Source: Modicisalibacter muralis (lineage in GTDB: Bacteria > Pseudomonadota > Gammaproteobacteria > Pseudomonadales > Halomonadaceae). From it: a stretch of 64,000 bases of DNA. The notes beneath the pieces are model-generated. The model saw only the letters and a program-made list of their open reading frames with translations, did not search any database and was not told the origin of the DNA. Where the stretch lies: assembly GCF_900102945.1 (NCBI RefSeq), contig NZ_FNGI01000001.1, positions 372,001-436,000 of the forward strand, in the 5' to 3' direction. Each line of letters begins with the position of its first letter. The stretch's first letter is position 1. A program made the position numbers and the translations under genes. Of the stretch, positions 16,437 through 25,356 are shown one piece after another.

Positions 16437-17444
16437 ATGCAGAATCTTCTTGACCACCGCCTGCTATGGGTAGGCGGCAAGGGTGGCGTGGGCAAGACCA
16501 CGGTGGCGGCGGCGCTCGGCGTACTGGCGGCGCGCCGTGGACGGCGTGTGCTGGTGGTTTCCACCGACCCGGCGCATAGCCTGGGCGATGTCTTCGAGCG
16601 GGAACTCAATGATGCACCGCGCCGCTTGCTGCCAGGCCTCGATGCGCTGGAAATCGACCCCGATGCCGAGGTCGATGCGCATCTCAAGCGTGTCATCCAG
16701 CAGATGCGCCGCTATGCCGCGCCGGAGATGATGACTGAGCTTGAGCGACAGATGCGCCTGACCCGCCAGTCGCCGGGCACCCAGGAGGCCGCGCTGCTCG
16801 AGCGCCTGGCCCGACTGATGACCGAGGACGACGGCCGCTACGAGCTGATCGTCTTCGATACCGCGCCCACCGGCCATACCCTGCGCCTGTTGACGTTGCC
16901 CGAAGCCATGGCCGCCTGGACCGATGGGCTATTGGCACACAATCGCAAATCCGAGGAGCTGGGCAAGGTGCTCAAGCACTTGACGCCCAAGCGTGGTCGC
17001 GATGTCGATACGCCCTTCGACAATCCCGAGCATGATGGCCTCGACGAACTGGATGCGCGCACCCGCGACGTCGCCCAGACGCTGCTCGACCGCCGGCGGT
17101 TGTTTCACCGGGCGCGACGGCGCATCGAGAACCCCGACGAGAGCGTGTTCCTGTTCGTGATGACTCCCGAACGACTGCCGATACTCGAGACGGCGCGAGC
17201 CGTGGCGGCGCTGGAGGCCGCGCATATCCCGATAGCCGGCGCGCTGGTCAATCGGGTGATCCCGGATGACGCCGATGGCGACTTTCTGCGCCGGCGTCGC
17301 GAGCAGGAGGCGGTTTATCTGGCGCGTATCGACGCCGAGCTGGAGCATCTGCCGCGCCCACGCCTGCCGCTACTGGCTACCGATGTGCAAGGCATTGAAG
17401 TTCTCGAGGAGTTGGCGAATCGGTTGCAGGAGCTGGGCTTCTAG
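16437..17444 (+). CDS. ArsA/Get3-like ATPase
   Basis: 335-residue P-loop ATPase of the ArsA/TRC40 (Get3) class: deviant Walker A VGGKGGVGKTT (~12-22), switch I STDPAHSLGDVFERE, and the A-loop/switch II DTAPTGHTLRLLTLPEAM (~141-158), plus a C-terminal LPLLATDVQG. It is a single ATPase domain, unlike the duplicated plasmid ArsA. No arsenic genes (arsB, arsR, arsC) are near; instead it follows cstA and the di-Cys protein by 6 bp. Get3-type ATPases shield hydrophobic or Cys-bearing clients, so delivery or assembly of the CstA unit is the favoured inference. It converges on nth. Confidence 0.85.
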   Translation: MQNLLDHRLLWVGGKGGVGKTTVAAALGVLAARRGRRVLVVSTDPAHSLGDVFERELNDAPRRLLPGLDALEIDPDAEVDAHLKRVIQQMRRYAAPEMMTELERQMRLTRQSPGTQEAALLERLARLMTEDDGRYELIVFDTAPTGHTLRLLTLPEAMAAWTDGLLAHNRKSEELGKVLKHLTPKRGRDVDTPFDNPEHDGLDELDARTRDVAQTLLDRRRLFHRARRRIENPDESVFLFVMTPERLPILETARAVAALEAAHIPIAGALVNRVIPDDADGDFLRRRREQEAVYLARIDAELEHLPRPRLPLLATDVQGIEVLEELANRLQELGF

Positions 17445-17446
17445 GC

Positions 17447-17468
17447 CCGAACTATCAAGACAGTTCGG
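17447..17468. terminator. Small hairpin between the ArsA-like gene and nth
   Basis: CCGAACT (17447-17453) and AGTTCGG (17462-17468) form a 7-bp stem with an 8-nt loop in the convergent junction; it overlaps the last codons of nth. T-rich flanks are weak in both directions. Confidence 0.35.
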
Positions 17469-18093
17469 TCTTGTCCGGATACTCGCATAGATCCTCGATC
17501 ACGCAGCTACCGCAGCGCGGCTTGCGCGCCACGCAGGTATAGCGGCCATGCAGGATCAGCCAGTGGTGGGCGTCCTTGAGAAATTCCTTGGGGACATGAC
17601 GCATCAGCTTGTTCTCGACCTCGAGCACGTTCTTGCCCGGCGCGATGCGGGTACGGTTGGCGACGCGAAAGATGTGCGTATCCACCGCCATGGTCGAGTG
17701 GCCGAAGGCGGTATTGAGAATCACGTTGGCGGTCTTGCGGCCCACGCCGGGCAGGGCTTCCAGTTCGGCGCGAGTCTGTGGAACCTCGCCAGCGTGCCGC
17801 TCGATCAGCAGGTGGCAGGTCTTCATCAGGTTCTCGGCCTTGGTGTTGTAAAGGCCGATGGTCTTGATGTGCTCCTTGAGGCCGTCGATACCCAGCTCGA
17901 CGATCGCCTCGGGGGTATTGGCGACCGGAAACAACCGCGCCATGGCCTTGTTGACTCCCACATCGGTGGCCTGGGCCGAGAGCAGCACGGCGGTCAGCAG
18001 CTCGAACGGACTGGTCCAGTTGAGCTCGGTGGTCGGCTCGGGCGTGTGCTCGCGCAGTCGTGCGAATATCTCAAAACGTTTTTGGGCGTTCAT
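17455..18093 (-). CDS. nth: Endonuclease III
   Basis: Base-excision repair DNA glycosylase/AP lyase for oxidised pyrimidines. The 212-residue protein has the helix-hairpin-helix with catalytic Lys (LEALPGVGRKTANVIL, ~108-123), catalytic Asp in AVDTHIFRVANR, and the C-terminal [4Fe-4S] ligands C-x6-C-x2-C-x5-C (CVARKPRCGSCVIEDLC). It follows rsxE by 6 bp; nth as the last gene of the rsx operon is the standard gammaproteobacterial arrangement. Confidence 0.97.
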   Translation of the reverse strand: MNAQKRFEIFARLREHTPEPTTELNWTSPFELLTAVLLSAQATDVGVNKAMARLFPVANTPEAIVELGIDGLKEHIKTIGLYNTKAENLMKTCHLLIERHAGEVPQTRAELEALPGVGRKTANVILNTAFGHSTMAVDTHIFRVANRTRIAPGKNVLEVENKLMRHVPKEFLKDAHHWLILHGRYTCVARKPRCGSCVIEDLCEYPDKTELS

Positions 18094-18099
18094 CGCGTC

Positions 18100-18804
18100 C
18101 TATCTTATCGTTCCGGTGACCCTGACTCGCCGGCTGTGTTGCGGCTGGCCGGTCTGGCTTGTTCGACGGCGCCGCTCCAGGCGATCGTCGATGACGTTCT
18201 TGGCGGCGATCAACAGTCCGGCGGCGAAGAAGGCGCCGGGCGGCAGTACCAGAAACAGGAAACTGTAATCGGCGAATAGCGTGATTTGCCAGTCGGCGGC
18301 GATGGGGCCGAGTAGCAATTCCATGTCGGCCAGTAGCGTGCCTTGACCGAACAGTTCGCGAATCGCTCCCAGTACCACCAGCACCGCGGCGAAGCCAAGG
18401 CCCATCATCAGCCCGTCGGTGGCAGCGGGCAATAGCGGATTCTTGGCGGCGAAGGCATCGACACGGCCGAGAATCGCGCAGTTGGTGACGATCAGCGGGA
18501 TGAAGATACCCAGGATCTGATAAAGCCGAAAAGCATAGGCTTGCATCACCAGTTCGGCACAGGTCACGAAGGCGGCGATGATCATCACGAAGACCGGCAG
18601 GCGGACCGTGTCCGGCACATGATGGCGAATCAACGAGACCGAGACATTGGCGCCGACCATCACCAGCAGCGTGGCCAGACCCAGGCCGAGCGCGTTGACC
18701 ACCGTGCTGGTAACGGCCAATAGCGGACACAACCCCAGTAGTTGCACCAATGCCGGGTTGTTCGACCATAGGCCATTCTTCGTTAGTTCATTGAACTGGC
18801 TCAT
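18100..18804 (-). CDS. rsxE: Electron transport complex subunit RsxE/RnfE
   Basis: Membrane subunit of the ion-translocating Rnf/Rsx complex (ferredoxin or NADH electron transfer; in E. coli it keeps SoxR reduced). From ATG 18804 (AAGGAGA upstream; [19 protein letters not shown]) it has 234 residues and about six membrane segments, with the paralogous [12 protein letters not shown] and [17 protein letters not shown] motifs shared with RsxA; each half carries a Cys proposed to hold a shared iron centre. The C-terminal ~25 residues are Arg-rich. Start overlaps the end of rsxG. Confidence 0.96.
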   Translation of the reverse strand: MSQFNELTKNGLWSNNPALVQLLGLCPLLAVTSTVVNALGLGLATLLVMVGANVSVSLIRHHVPDTVRLPVFVMIIAAFVTCAELVMQAYAFRLYQILGIFIPLIVTNCAILGRVDAFAAKNPLLPAATDGLMMGLGFAAVLVVLGAIRELFGQGTLLADMELLLGPIAADWQITLFADYSFLFLVLPPGAFFAAGLLIAAKNVIDDRLERRRRTSQTGQPQHSRRVRVTGTIR

Positions 18805-19439
18805 GGGTCGTCTCCTTCCGGCTCGCCCAGCAATATTGCTCGGTTGGCAGCGAAGTATTCCAGGCTGCGCCTGATCGTGCCGATCACTGCGCGCGGTGTG
18901 ATGGTCGCGCCGGTGAAGGCATCGAACGCGCCGCCGTCCTTCTTCACGGCCCACTGATCGATGGGTGGGTCGTCAAGCGACAACCCGGCAAACTGGGTGA
19001 TCCAGTCGCTCTTGCGCACCTCGATCTTGTCGCCCAGCCCCGGTGTTTCCTTATGCGCCAACACGCGCACGCCGGTCAATTCGCCCCCGGCGTCGATTCC
19101 CACCAGCAGTGAAATATCGCCGCTATAGCCATCATGGGCGATCACCGGGAGGATGACTGCCTGGATTCTTCCATTCTTGCGCGCCCGCCAGGCGGTGAAC
19201 TCGCTGGGTTGGCCCAGGGCTTCGGCGGCGGGCAGGGTGATGGCGTGATCGAGCAGATCACCGTCGTGCATCGCCTCGGGCACCACCTGGCCCAGCGCCT
19301 GGTGCTGGCTGGCCAAGCGGTTGTCGGCGATGTGCCCGGCCGTCAGGGAGTGCGTCACCGCGACGATACCGACGGTAACCACGGCAAACAGTCCCAGCCC
19401 GATGGCGCCGCGCGCCATGCTGCGTGTCAGCTCGCTCAC
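18801..19439 (-). CDS. rsxG: Electron transport complex subunit RsxG/RnfG
   Basis: Periplasm-facing flavoprotein subunit of Rsx with a single N-terminal membrane anchor (~11-30). FMN is attached to a Thr of the SGAT-type motif, seen here as [14 protein letters not shown] near residue 170. [12 protein letters not shown] is the other FMN-domain landmark. 212 residues, family-typical. It overlaps rsxD (4 bp) upstream and rsxE downstream, so the operon is translationally coupled. Confidence 0.95.
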   Translation of the reverse strand: MSELTRSMARGAIGLGLFAVVTVGIVAVTHSLTAGHIADNRLASQHQALGQVVPEAMHDGDLLDHAITLPAAEALGQPSEFTAWRARKNGRIQAVILPVIAHDGYSGDISLLVGIDAGGELTGVRVLAHKETPGLGDKIEVRKSDWITQFAGLSLDDPPIDQWAVKKDGGAFDAFTGATITPRAVIGTIRRSLEYFAANRAILLGEPEGDDP

Positions 19440-20506
19440 TGCGCACCCTCATCGTCGTCGATTCGTTTTACCTTGATGCCGCGATTGGGCCGGCTGTGGC
19501 CGTAGGTGCGCGGCTGGGTGTAGTAATCGATGAACGGCACGGCGAAGTTCATCAACAGCACGGCGAAGGCCACGGCGTCCGGGTAGGTGCCCAGCGAGCG
19601 AATGACCATCACCAGCACGCCGATGCCGGCACCGTAATAGAGCTTGCCCTTGCGGCTGGTGGCGGCGCTGACCGGATCGGTGGCGATGAAAAAAGCGCCG
19701 AAGATCGCCGCGCCGCCGAGCAGGTGAAACAGCGGGCCGGCATGATGGCTGGGATCGCTGGCCATCATTAGCGTAGCAATCAGCACCATGGCGCCGAGCA
19801 TGCTGAGCGGGATATGCCAGCTGATGATGCGCTTGAACAGCAGCAGCGCACCACCGGCCAGCCAGGCCAGCGCGGCACTATGCCAGGCATTCAATGTGCC
19901 GGGCGGCAGTGGTTCGCCGGCCCAGAACTCGCTGGCGAGAACCGCTTGGGGTTTATGCTTGAAGGCATCCAGCGGCGTGGCGCCGGTCATGGCGTCGGCG
20001 GGGCTAGCCAAGCCAAGAAAATACCCCAGCGACTCGCCCAGGGAACTCGCATCGGGACCGAACAGGCCATGCGGCGCAGCCCATTGGGTCATCGGCACGG
20101 GAAAGGCGATCAGCAGCAACGCATAGCCGACCATGGCCGGATTGAACGGGTTATGCCCCAGGCCGCCGAACAACTGCTTAGCGACGACGATGGCCGCGAC
20201 CATGCCGACCAGGATCAGCCACCAGGGCGCGAAGGGCGGCAGCGATACACCGAGCAACACGCCGCTGACCAGCGCGCTGTTGTCGCGCAGCGTCAATCCC
20301 AACGGGCGCGAGCGTAGGCGTAGCACCAGTGCCTCCAGCGCCACGCCGGCCCCAGCGGCAGACAGCACGTTGATCAGGGTGCCCCAACCGAAAAACCAGG
20401 CCTGCGTGGCGATGCCCGGCAGGGTGGCGAGTAGCACCCAACGCATGACCTGGCCGGTGGAGGTCGCGGCGCGAGCTTGCGGTGAGCTGGCGTGCATCAG
20501 GCTCAT
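19436..20506 (-). CDS. rsxD: Electron transport complex subunit RsxD/RnfD
   Basis: 356-residue membrane subunit of Rsx related to NqrB. About ten hydrophobic segments are visible, with LGHNPFNPAMVGYALLLIAF and FIATDPVSAATSRKGKLYYG as signatures. The FMN-attachment Thr lies in DAMTGATPLDAFK (~residue 163-175). Overlaps rsxC and rsxG by 4 bp each. Confidence 0.95.
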   Translation of the reverse strand: MSLMHASSPQARAATSTGQVMRWVLLATLPGIATQAWFFGWGTLINVLSAAGAGVALEALVLRLRSRPLGLTLRDNSALVSGVLLGVSLPPFAPWWLILVGMVAAIVVAKQLFGGLGHNPFNPAMVGYALLLIAFPVPMTQWAAPHGLFGPDASSLGESLGYFLGLASPADAMTGATPLDAFKHKPQAVLASEFWAGEPLPPGTLNAWHSAALAWLAGGALLLFKRIISWHIPLSMLGAMVLIATLMMASDPSHHAGPLFHLLGGAAIFGAFFIATDPVSAATSRKGKLYYGAGIGVLVMVIRSLGTYPDAVAFAVLLMNFAVPFIDYYTQPRTYGHSRPNRGIKVKRIDDDEGAQ

Positions 20507-22281
20507 CGTGGTTGTGTATCCTGATCGTTCGTGGCGGTGCCTTGAACTTGGGCCTGGGCCGCCGCTAGCCGCGCATCGGTCGCTTGAAGGTTCTCGCGCG
20601 CGGTGGCGAGCTGGGTTTCCAAATCGTCGAGATCGGTCGCTCCGCTCTGGCCGGGCTCGCTGACGCGGGCCAGGGTTTTCTCGGCCTTCTTGACCGCGGC
20701 CCTGGCGGCGGCCTGGGCGATTCTTAGTTTCTTGATCTGGGCCTGAAGGTCATCGCCGGCTGGTTGGCTGGTCGCGGGGGGCGGTTTTTTAAGCTGCCGA
20801 CTGCGCGCCTGGCGCTTGGCCTGTTTCTCGGCTTCCTCGCGAGCCAGGCGGGCCTGGCGAAACTCGAAACGATGGCGGGCATGCTCGGCTCTGTGCGCTT
20901 CGTGCTCGCGGGCGTGAATCTCATTCTTGCTGGCGCGATAATACTGTACCAGCGGAATATGGCTGGGGCAGACATAGGCACAGGCCTCGCATTCGATGCA
21001 GTCGAACAGGTTGAACAATTCGGCCTTGTCGTGCTCGCGGCCCTTGCTGAACCAGTAAAGTTGTTGGGGTAGCAACGAGGCCGGGCAGGCGGTTTCGCAG
21101 GCGCCGCAGCGAATGCAGGGCTGCTCCGGGGGCGTCGGGGGCAATTCCTCGGAAGTCGCCGCAATCAGGCAGTTGCCGGTCTTGACCAGGGGCAGGGCGG
21201 TGCTGTCCAGCGTAACGCCCATCATCGGCCCGCCCATGATCAGCTTCGCGAGCCGCTCGGGTTGCAAGCCGGCGAAAGCCAGCAGCTCGTGCATCGGCGT
21301 GCCGATGCGTGCCTCGACGTTGCCGGGCCGCGCCAGCGCCTCGCCGGTCAGGGTGACGATTCGCGAGATCAGCGGCTCGCCGTCGCGTACCGCGCGCAGT
21401 GCCGCCAACAGGGTACCGGGATTGTGACAGAGCACGCCGACATCCGCCGGTAGACCGAGCGAAGGTACTTCGCGGTTGGTAAGCAACTGCACCAGTTGCC
21501 TTTCGCCGCCACTGGGGTAGCGGGTCGCGACCTCCTTGAGGGTAACGAGTAGCATGCCATCATCAGGTTGGTTCTTCAGTACCTGACGCAGCGCGCCGAT
21601 GGCCTCGGGCTTGTTGTCCTCGATACCGACCAGGATGCGCTCGGCACCGGCGAGCCGGGCGAACAGCCGGGCGCCTTCGATGATGTCATTGGCGTAGGTG
21701 CGCAGCGCCATATCATCGGCGGTGATGTACGGCTCGCATTCGGCGGCATTGACGATCAGCGTGTCGATCGCGTGGCGCTGACGTACCTGGGCTTTCACGG
21801 CGCTGGGAAATCCCGCGCCGCCCAGGCCGACCACGCCGGATTCGCGCAATCGCGCGATCAGGGTAGCATCGTCGCTGGAGCGCCAGTCGAGTGGCGGCAT
21901 ACGAAGCCATTCGTCTTTTTGCTTTAACTCGCCGTGGCCCTCGTCGGCATTGCCGGATTCGCCATCGATCACGATACATAACGCACGACATTCACCCACC
22001 GCCGCCGAAGGGTGCGGCACGGGGTGTTCCTCGATGGCGCTGACGATGCCGGTGATGCTGGCATGCACATTGGCCGAGATCATGCCTTGGGCGCGGGCGA
22101 TCACCTCGCCGGTACGCACCCGCTGGCCGACGTTGACCAGAGGCTCGGCGGGCGCGCCGATATGCTGTGTCAGCGGTAGCATCACGCGACGTGGCAACGG
22201 CGCCCGCACCAGCGGCGCGCGGGTGGAAAGCGCCTTGCGCTCGGGCGGATGAATACCGCCGGGGAAGCTCGCCTTAGCCAT
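20503..22281 (-). CDS. rsxC: Electron transport complex subunit RsxC/RnfC
   Basis: 592-residue peripheral subunit that carries the NADH/FMN-type domain and two [4Fe-4S] clusters. I start at [16 protein letters not shown] (22281), which overlaps rsxB by 8 bp. [16 protein letters not shown] and NAAECEPYI are the nucleotide-site motifs; clusters are ligated by [12 protein letters not shown] (~380) and [12 protein letters not shown] (~418). After residue ~440 comes a Lys/Ala/Glu/Arg-rich helical tail. E. coli RsxC has a much longer repetitive tail; this one is about 150 residues and not obviously repetitive. Confidence 0.95.
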   Translation of the reverse strand: MAKASFPGGIHPPERKALSTRAPLVRAPLPRRVMLPLTQHIGAPAEPLVNVGQRVRTGEVIARAQGMISANVHASITGIVSAIEEHPVPHPSAAVGECRALCIVIDGESGNADEGHGELKQKDEWLRMPPLDWRSSDDATLIARLRESGVVGLGGAGFPSAVKAQVRQRHAIDTLIVNAAECEPYITADDMALRTYANDIIEGARLFARLAGAERILVGIEDNKPEAIGALRQVLKNQPDDGMLLVTLKEVATRYPSGGERQLVQLLTNREVPSLGLPADVGVLCHNPGTLLAALRAVRDGEPLISRIVTLTGEALARPGNVEARIGTPMHELLAFAGLQPERLAKLIMGGPMMGVTLDSTALPLVKTGNCLIAATSEELPPTPPEQPCIRCGACETACPASLLPQQLYWFSKGREHDKAELFNLFDCIECEACAYVCPSHIPLVQYYRASKNEIHAREHEAHRAEHARHRFEFRQARLAREEAEKQAKRQARSRQLKKPPPATSQPAGDDLQAQIKKLRIAQAAARAAVKKAEKTLARVSEPGQSGATDLDDLETQLATARENLQATDARLAAAQAQVQGTATNDQDTQPR

Positions 22282-22849
22282 ACACGCTGGCCCCGCTGAT
22301 ATGGCCAATGGGCTGGCGGTCGCTAACGATCAGAGCGTCTTGCCTGGGGCGCGGCAGCATATCGATGCAATCCACCGGGCAGGGCTCGATGCAAAGATCG
22401 CAGCCGGTGCATTCATCGATGATTACGGTATGCATGAACTTGGCGGCGCCGAGAATGGCATCCACCGGGCAGGCCTGGATGCACTTGGTGCAACCGATGC
22501 ATTCATCTTCACGGATGTATGCGACCAGGGGCTCGGCCTGGGTGTCGCCATCCAAGGGTTTGACATCGCGTCCCAGCAGATCGGCCAGCGCGATAATCGT
22601 CGCCTCGCCGCCCGGCGGACACTTGTTGATCTCGTCGCCCTGGCTGATTGCCTCGGCATAAGGCTTACACCCGGGGTAGCCGCACTGGCCGCACTGCGTC
22701 TGCGGTAGCAGGTCGTCGATCCGCTCGACCACCGGGTCGCCCTCGACCTTGAAGTACCGGCCGGCAAAACCGAGCAACGCACCGAACACCGCCGCCATGC
22801 CCAGCAGGGCGGCGATGGCCAGGAGAATATCGGTAAGCGGGTCAAGCAT
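22274..22849 (-). CDS. rsxB: Electron transport complex subunit RsxB/RnfB
   Basis: 191-residue iron-sulfur subunit with one N-terminal membrane anchor. It has the four-Cys motif [17 protein letters not shown] (~53-70, with a further C), then two ferredoxin-type [4Fe-4S] motifs [16 protein letters not shown] and [16 protein letters not shown]. It is expected to pass electrons within the complex on the cytoplasmic face. 15 bp separate it from rsxA. Confidence 0.96.
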   Translation of the reverse strand: MLDPLTDILLAIAALLGMAAVFGALLGFAGRYFKVEGDPVVERIDDLLPQTQCGQCGYPGCKPYAEAISQGDEINKCPPGGEATIIALADLLGRDVKPLDGDTQAEPLVAYIREDECIGCTKCIQACPVDAILGAAKFMHTVIIDECTGCDLCIEPCPVDCIDMLPRPRQDALIVSDRQPIGHISGASVYG

Positions 22850-22864
22850 GCGGATTCCAAGAAT

Positions 22865-23446
22865 TCAAATTTGCACCAGACCGGTAAAGCCCATGAACGC
22901 CAGCGACATCAAGCTGGCGGTGATCATGGCGATCGCCGCGCCGCGAAACGGTTTGGGCACATCGGCTATGGCCAGGCGTTCGCGCATTGCCGCGAACAGT
23001 ATCAACACCAGGGAGAAACCAACGGCGGCGCCGAAGCCGAACAGCGTGGCTTCCATGAAGCTCGACTGGCGGTTCAGCGATAGCAGCGCGACGCCGAGCA
23101 CCGCGCAGTTGGTGGTGATCAGCGGCAGGAAGATGCCGAGCACCTGATAAAGCAGCGGGCTGGTCTTTCTGACCATCATCTCGGTGAATTGCACGACCAC
23201 CGCGATGACCATGATAAAGGCGATGGTGCGCAGGTACTCGAGCCCCAGCGGAGCGAGCAGGTAATGAAACGTCAGGTAGCTGGCGATCGACGATAGCGTC
23301 AGCACGAAGGTGGTGGCCAGCGCCATGCCCATCGCCGATTCCAGCTTGTTGGACACGCCCATGAACGGGCACAGCCCAAGGAACTGCACCAGCACGAAGT
23401 TGTTGACCAGGACGGTGCTCACCAGAATCAGAAAGTATTCGGTCAT
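22865..23446 (-). CDS. rsxA: Electron transport complex subunit RsxA/RnfA
   Basis: 193-residue membrane subunit with six hydrophobic segments; first gene of the operon. [20 protein letters not shown] and [19 protein letters not shown] are the paired motifs with the conserved Cys shared with RsxE. A good -10 (TATAAT on the minus strand, plus positions 23519-23524) lies about 75 bp upstream, with no clear -35, and marks the probable operon promoter. Confidence 0.96.
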   Translation of the reverse strand: MTEYFLILVSTVLVNNFVLVQFLGLCPFMGVSNKLESAMGMALATTFVLTLSSIASYLTFHYLLAPLGLEYLRTIAFIMVIAVVVQFTEMMVRKTSPLLYQVLGIFLPLITTNCAVLGVALLSLNRQSSFMEATLFGFGAAVGFSLVLILFAAMRERLAIADVPKPFRGAAIAMITASLMSLAFMGFTGLVQI

Positions 23447-23518
23447 GACGGCCAGTCGAGTCGGCGCCCGGCGCTGCGCTTGCTAGCGAGAGCCGCGACA
23501 GGTGCGGATCAGGCCGGC

Positions 23519-23524
23519 ATTATA
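23519..23524 (-). promoter_or_regulatory. rsxA: Candidate -10 element for the rsx operon
   Basis: Perfect TATAAT on the minus strand in the 122-bp gap between the GGDEF gene and rsxA, 73 bp before the rsxA ATG. No good -35 at 16-18 bp. Confidence 0.4.
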
Positions 23525-23568
23525 CGCCGTTAGACCCGGACCAGCATACCGCCGCAGCCGCACCGGGG

Positions 23569-25161
23569 TCATTCGGGCAGGGCATTGAGCGCATCCTGGC
23601 CGACACGATTGCGCCCGGCCTGCTTGGCACGATACAGGGCGCTGTCGGCGGCGCGGATCAAGGAGTCCGCACCGCGCGGGTGGCTCGGCGTGGAGAGTGC
23701 CAGGCCGATGCTGATCGTGACCACCGAGCCCGACGGCGAGGCGGCATGTGGCAACGCCAACCGTTCTATGGTGCCGCGCAGGCTTTCGGCCTGCTTGATG
23801 CCAGCTTCGCGGGTGGTCGCCGGCAGAATGATGCTGAACTCCTCACCACCGGTGCGTGCCGCCAGTTGATCGTGCAGGGTGAACTGCTGGCGCATCGCCT
23901 CGGCGATGCTGCATAGGCAAGCGTCGCCGGCCGGATGGCCGTAGTGGTCGTTGTAGGTCTTGAAGTTGTCGATATCGACCATCAACAGGGCTACCGGCCA
24001 GCCCCCGTTTCTTGCGGCGTCGAGCGCATTGCCCAGGTGTTCGTCGAACAGGCGTCGATTGGCCAGGCCAGTGAGCGGGTCGCGCTGCGATAGCTCGATC
24101 AGGGTCGAGGTCCTGCGCTGCTGGTAATCGATGAGATGCTGGAACTCCCTGGCGAGCATGCCGATCTCGTCACGCCGGGCCAGCAAGGCCGGTGGTGTAT
24201 CGCTGGCATTGCTGCCGCGTTTCTGCAGATGTTGGGTGAAGGTGGCGAACTGGCGCAGCGGCGCGAGAACCATGCGCTCCAACAAGATTAGTACTACCAC
24301 GACGACCACGACCAGCAGGCCGATAGTCCAGTACAGCGCGAAGCGAAACGTCTCGATGCTGGCCTTGAAGCTCTGGCGGGGCAGCGTGGCTTGCATTTCG
24401 AGATGATAACCCTGCGGCGCGGCTTCGATGGCGCGGGTCGCGATCATGGTCTGCGAGTTCTCGCGTTCGATGGTCGGATTCGGCAATCGGCCCGGAGTTT
24501 CGATGGCACTCAGTGCCAGTTCGATTCCGGTGCCTTCCTTGAGCCGCGCGAGCCAGTCGCCATCGATGATACGGATCATCGCCAACCAGCCTCTCGCTGG
24601 CCCGCTACCGTCGCTCTTGACGATAGGCCAAACGCTCACCATCGAACGCTCTGGATAGGCTTGCAACCAAGCCTGGGTGTCTTCGTCGATTCCCTCGGCG
24701 ATGTGTTTTTGCAGCGTTGCCACGGCCGGTGCCGCCCATGAGCAATCGTCGCTGAGTCCGGAGCAAGAAGTATAAGCCCCTTCATCGGGCTCGAGCCCGG
24801 TAATCCAATATGGCGTACCATCGGATTCGAGAAAAATTATCACGCGCAGATTGGCGTCATCGAAGACCAGCGCATCATCCAGATTGGACGCCAAATAACC
24901 CGATTGCGCGTTTTGCATGAAAATATAGCTGTCATCCCAAGTCGCCCAATCCTTGTTGATCAGGCTCAAATGATGCAGCTCATTGTCGATGGCACGCCGT
25001 GCGCGATCGAGTTCGGCGACGGCGAACTCGTTCTCCTTGGCGATCAGGGCGGGAATGACCAACTGCTGAGCGATGATTCCCAGCGCCACGAGGGCTAGCA
25101 GCAGAACCATGCCCAGGGCCAGGAAGAAGCGATAACGTAGGGAAGCCAGGATTCGGGTCAT
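23569..25161 (-). CDS. CHASE4-GGDEF diguanylate cyclase
   Basis: 530-residue membrane sensor predicted to synthesise cyclic di-GMP. A first membrane segment (~10-33) is followed by a periplasmic CHASE4-type domain (DWATWDDSYIFM, ~66-77, then VIIFLESDGTPYW), a second membrane segment (~280-303), a HAMP-like linker, and a GGDEF domain with DPLTGLANRR, LMVDIDNFKTYND, GHPAGDACL and the active site GGEEF near residue 455. The inhibitory RxxD I-site is absent: the aligned residues are LHDQ. So product inhibition of the usual type is not expected. Monocistronic, between rsxA and metG. Confidence 0.9.
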   Translation of the reverse strand: MTRILASLRYRFFLALGMVLLLALVALGIIAQQLVIPALIAKENEFAVAELDRARRAIDNELHHLSLINKDWATWDDSYIFMQNAQSGYLASNLDDALVFDDANLRVIIFLESDGTPYWITGLEPDEGAYTSCSGLSDDCSWAAPAVATLQKHIAEGIDEDTQAWLQAYPERSMVSVWPIVKSDGSGPARGWLAMIRIIDGDWLARLKEGTGIELALSAIETPGRLPNPTIERENSQTMIATRAIEAAPQGYHLEMQATLPRQSFKASIETFRFALYWTIGLLVVVVVVVLILLERMVLAPLRQFATFTQHLQKRGSNASDTPPALLARRDEIGMLAREFQHLIDYQQRRTSTLIELSQRDPLTGLANRRLFDEHLGNALDAARNGGWPVALLMVDIDNFKTYNDHYGHPAGDACLCSIAEAMRQQFTLHDQLAARTGGEEFSIILPATTREAGIKQAESLRGTIERLALPHAASPSGSVVTISIGLALSTPSHPRGADSLIRAADSALYRAKQAGRNRVGQDALNALPE

Positions 25162-25356
25162 TTGAAATCGTTATCACGGTGAATGGCGTGCAGGAGCGAG
25201 CGGTTCGCCACGTCGATAACCCGTTTATCGGCCGCGGTGCGCTAAAGTTGAATCGGATTTTCACAGGGAGGGTGTGGAAAGGGCAGGAAAAGCCTGTTGC
25301 CAATGAACCCATGAGCGTGGCGGATTGCCCGACACGCTCATGATGCAACGATCGGG

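Noticed and set aside
16437-17444. Arsenite pump ATPase
   Set aside because: No arsB, arsR, arsC or arsD nearby and only one ATPase domain; context is CstA.
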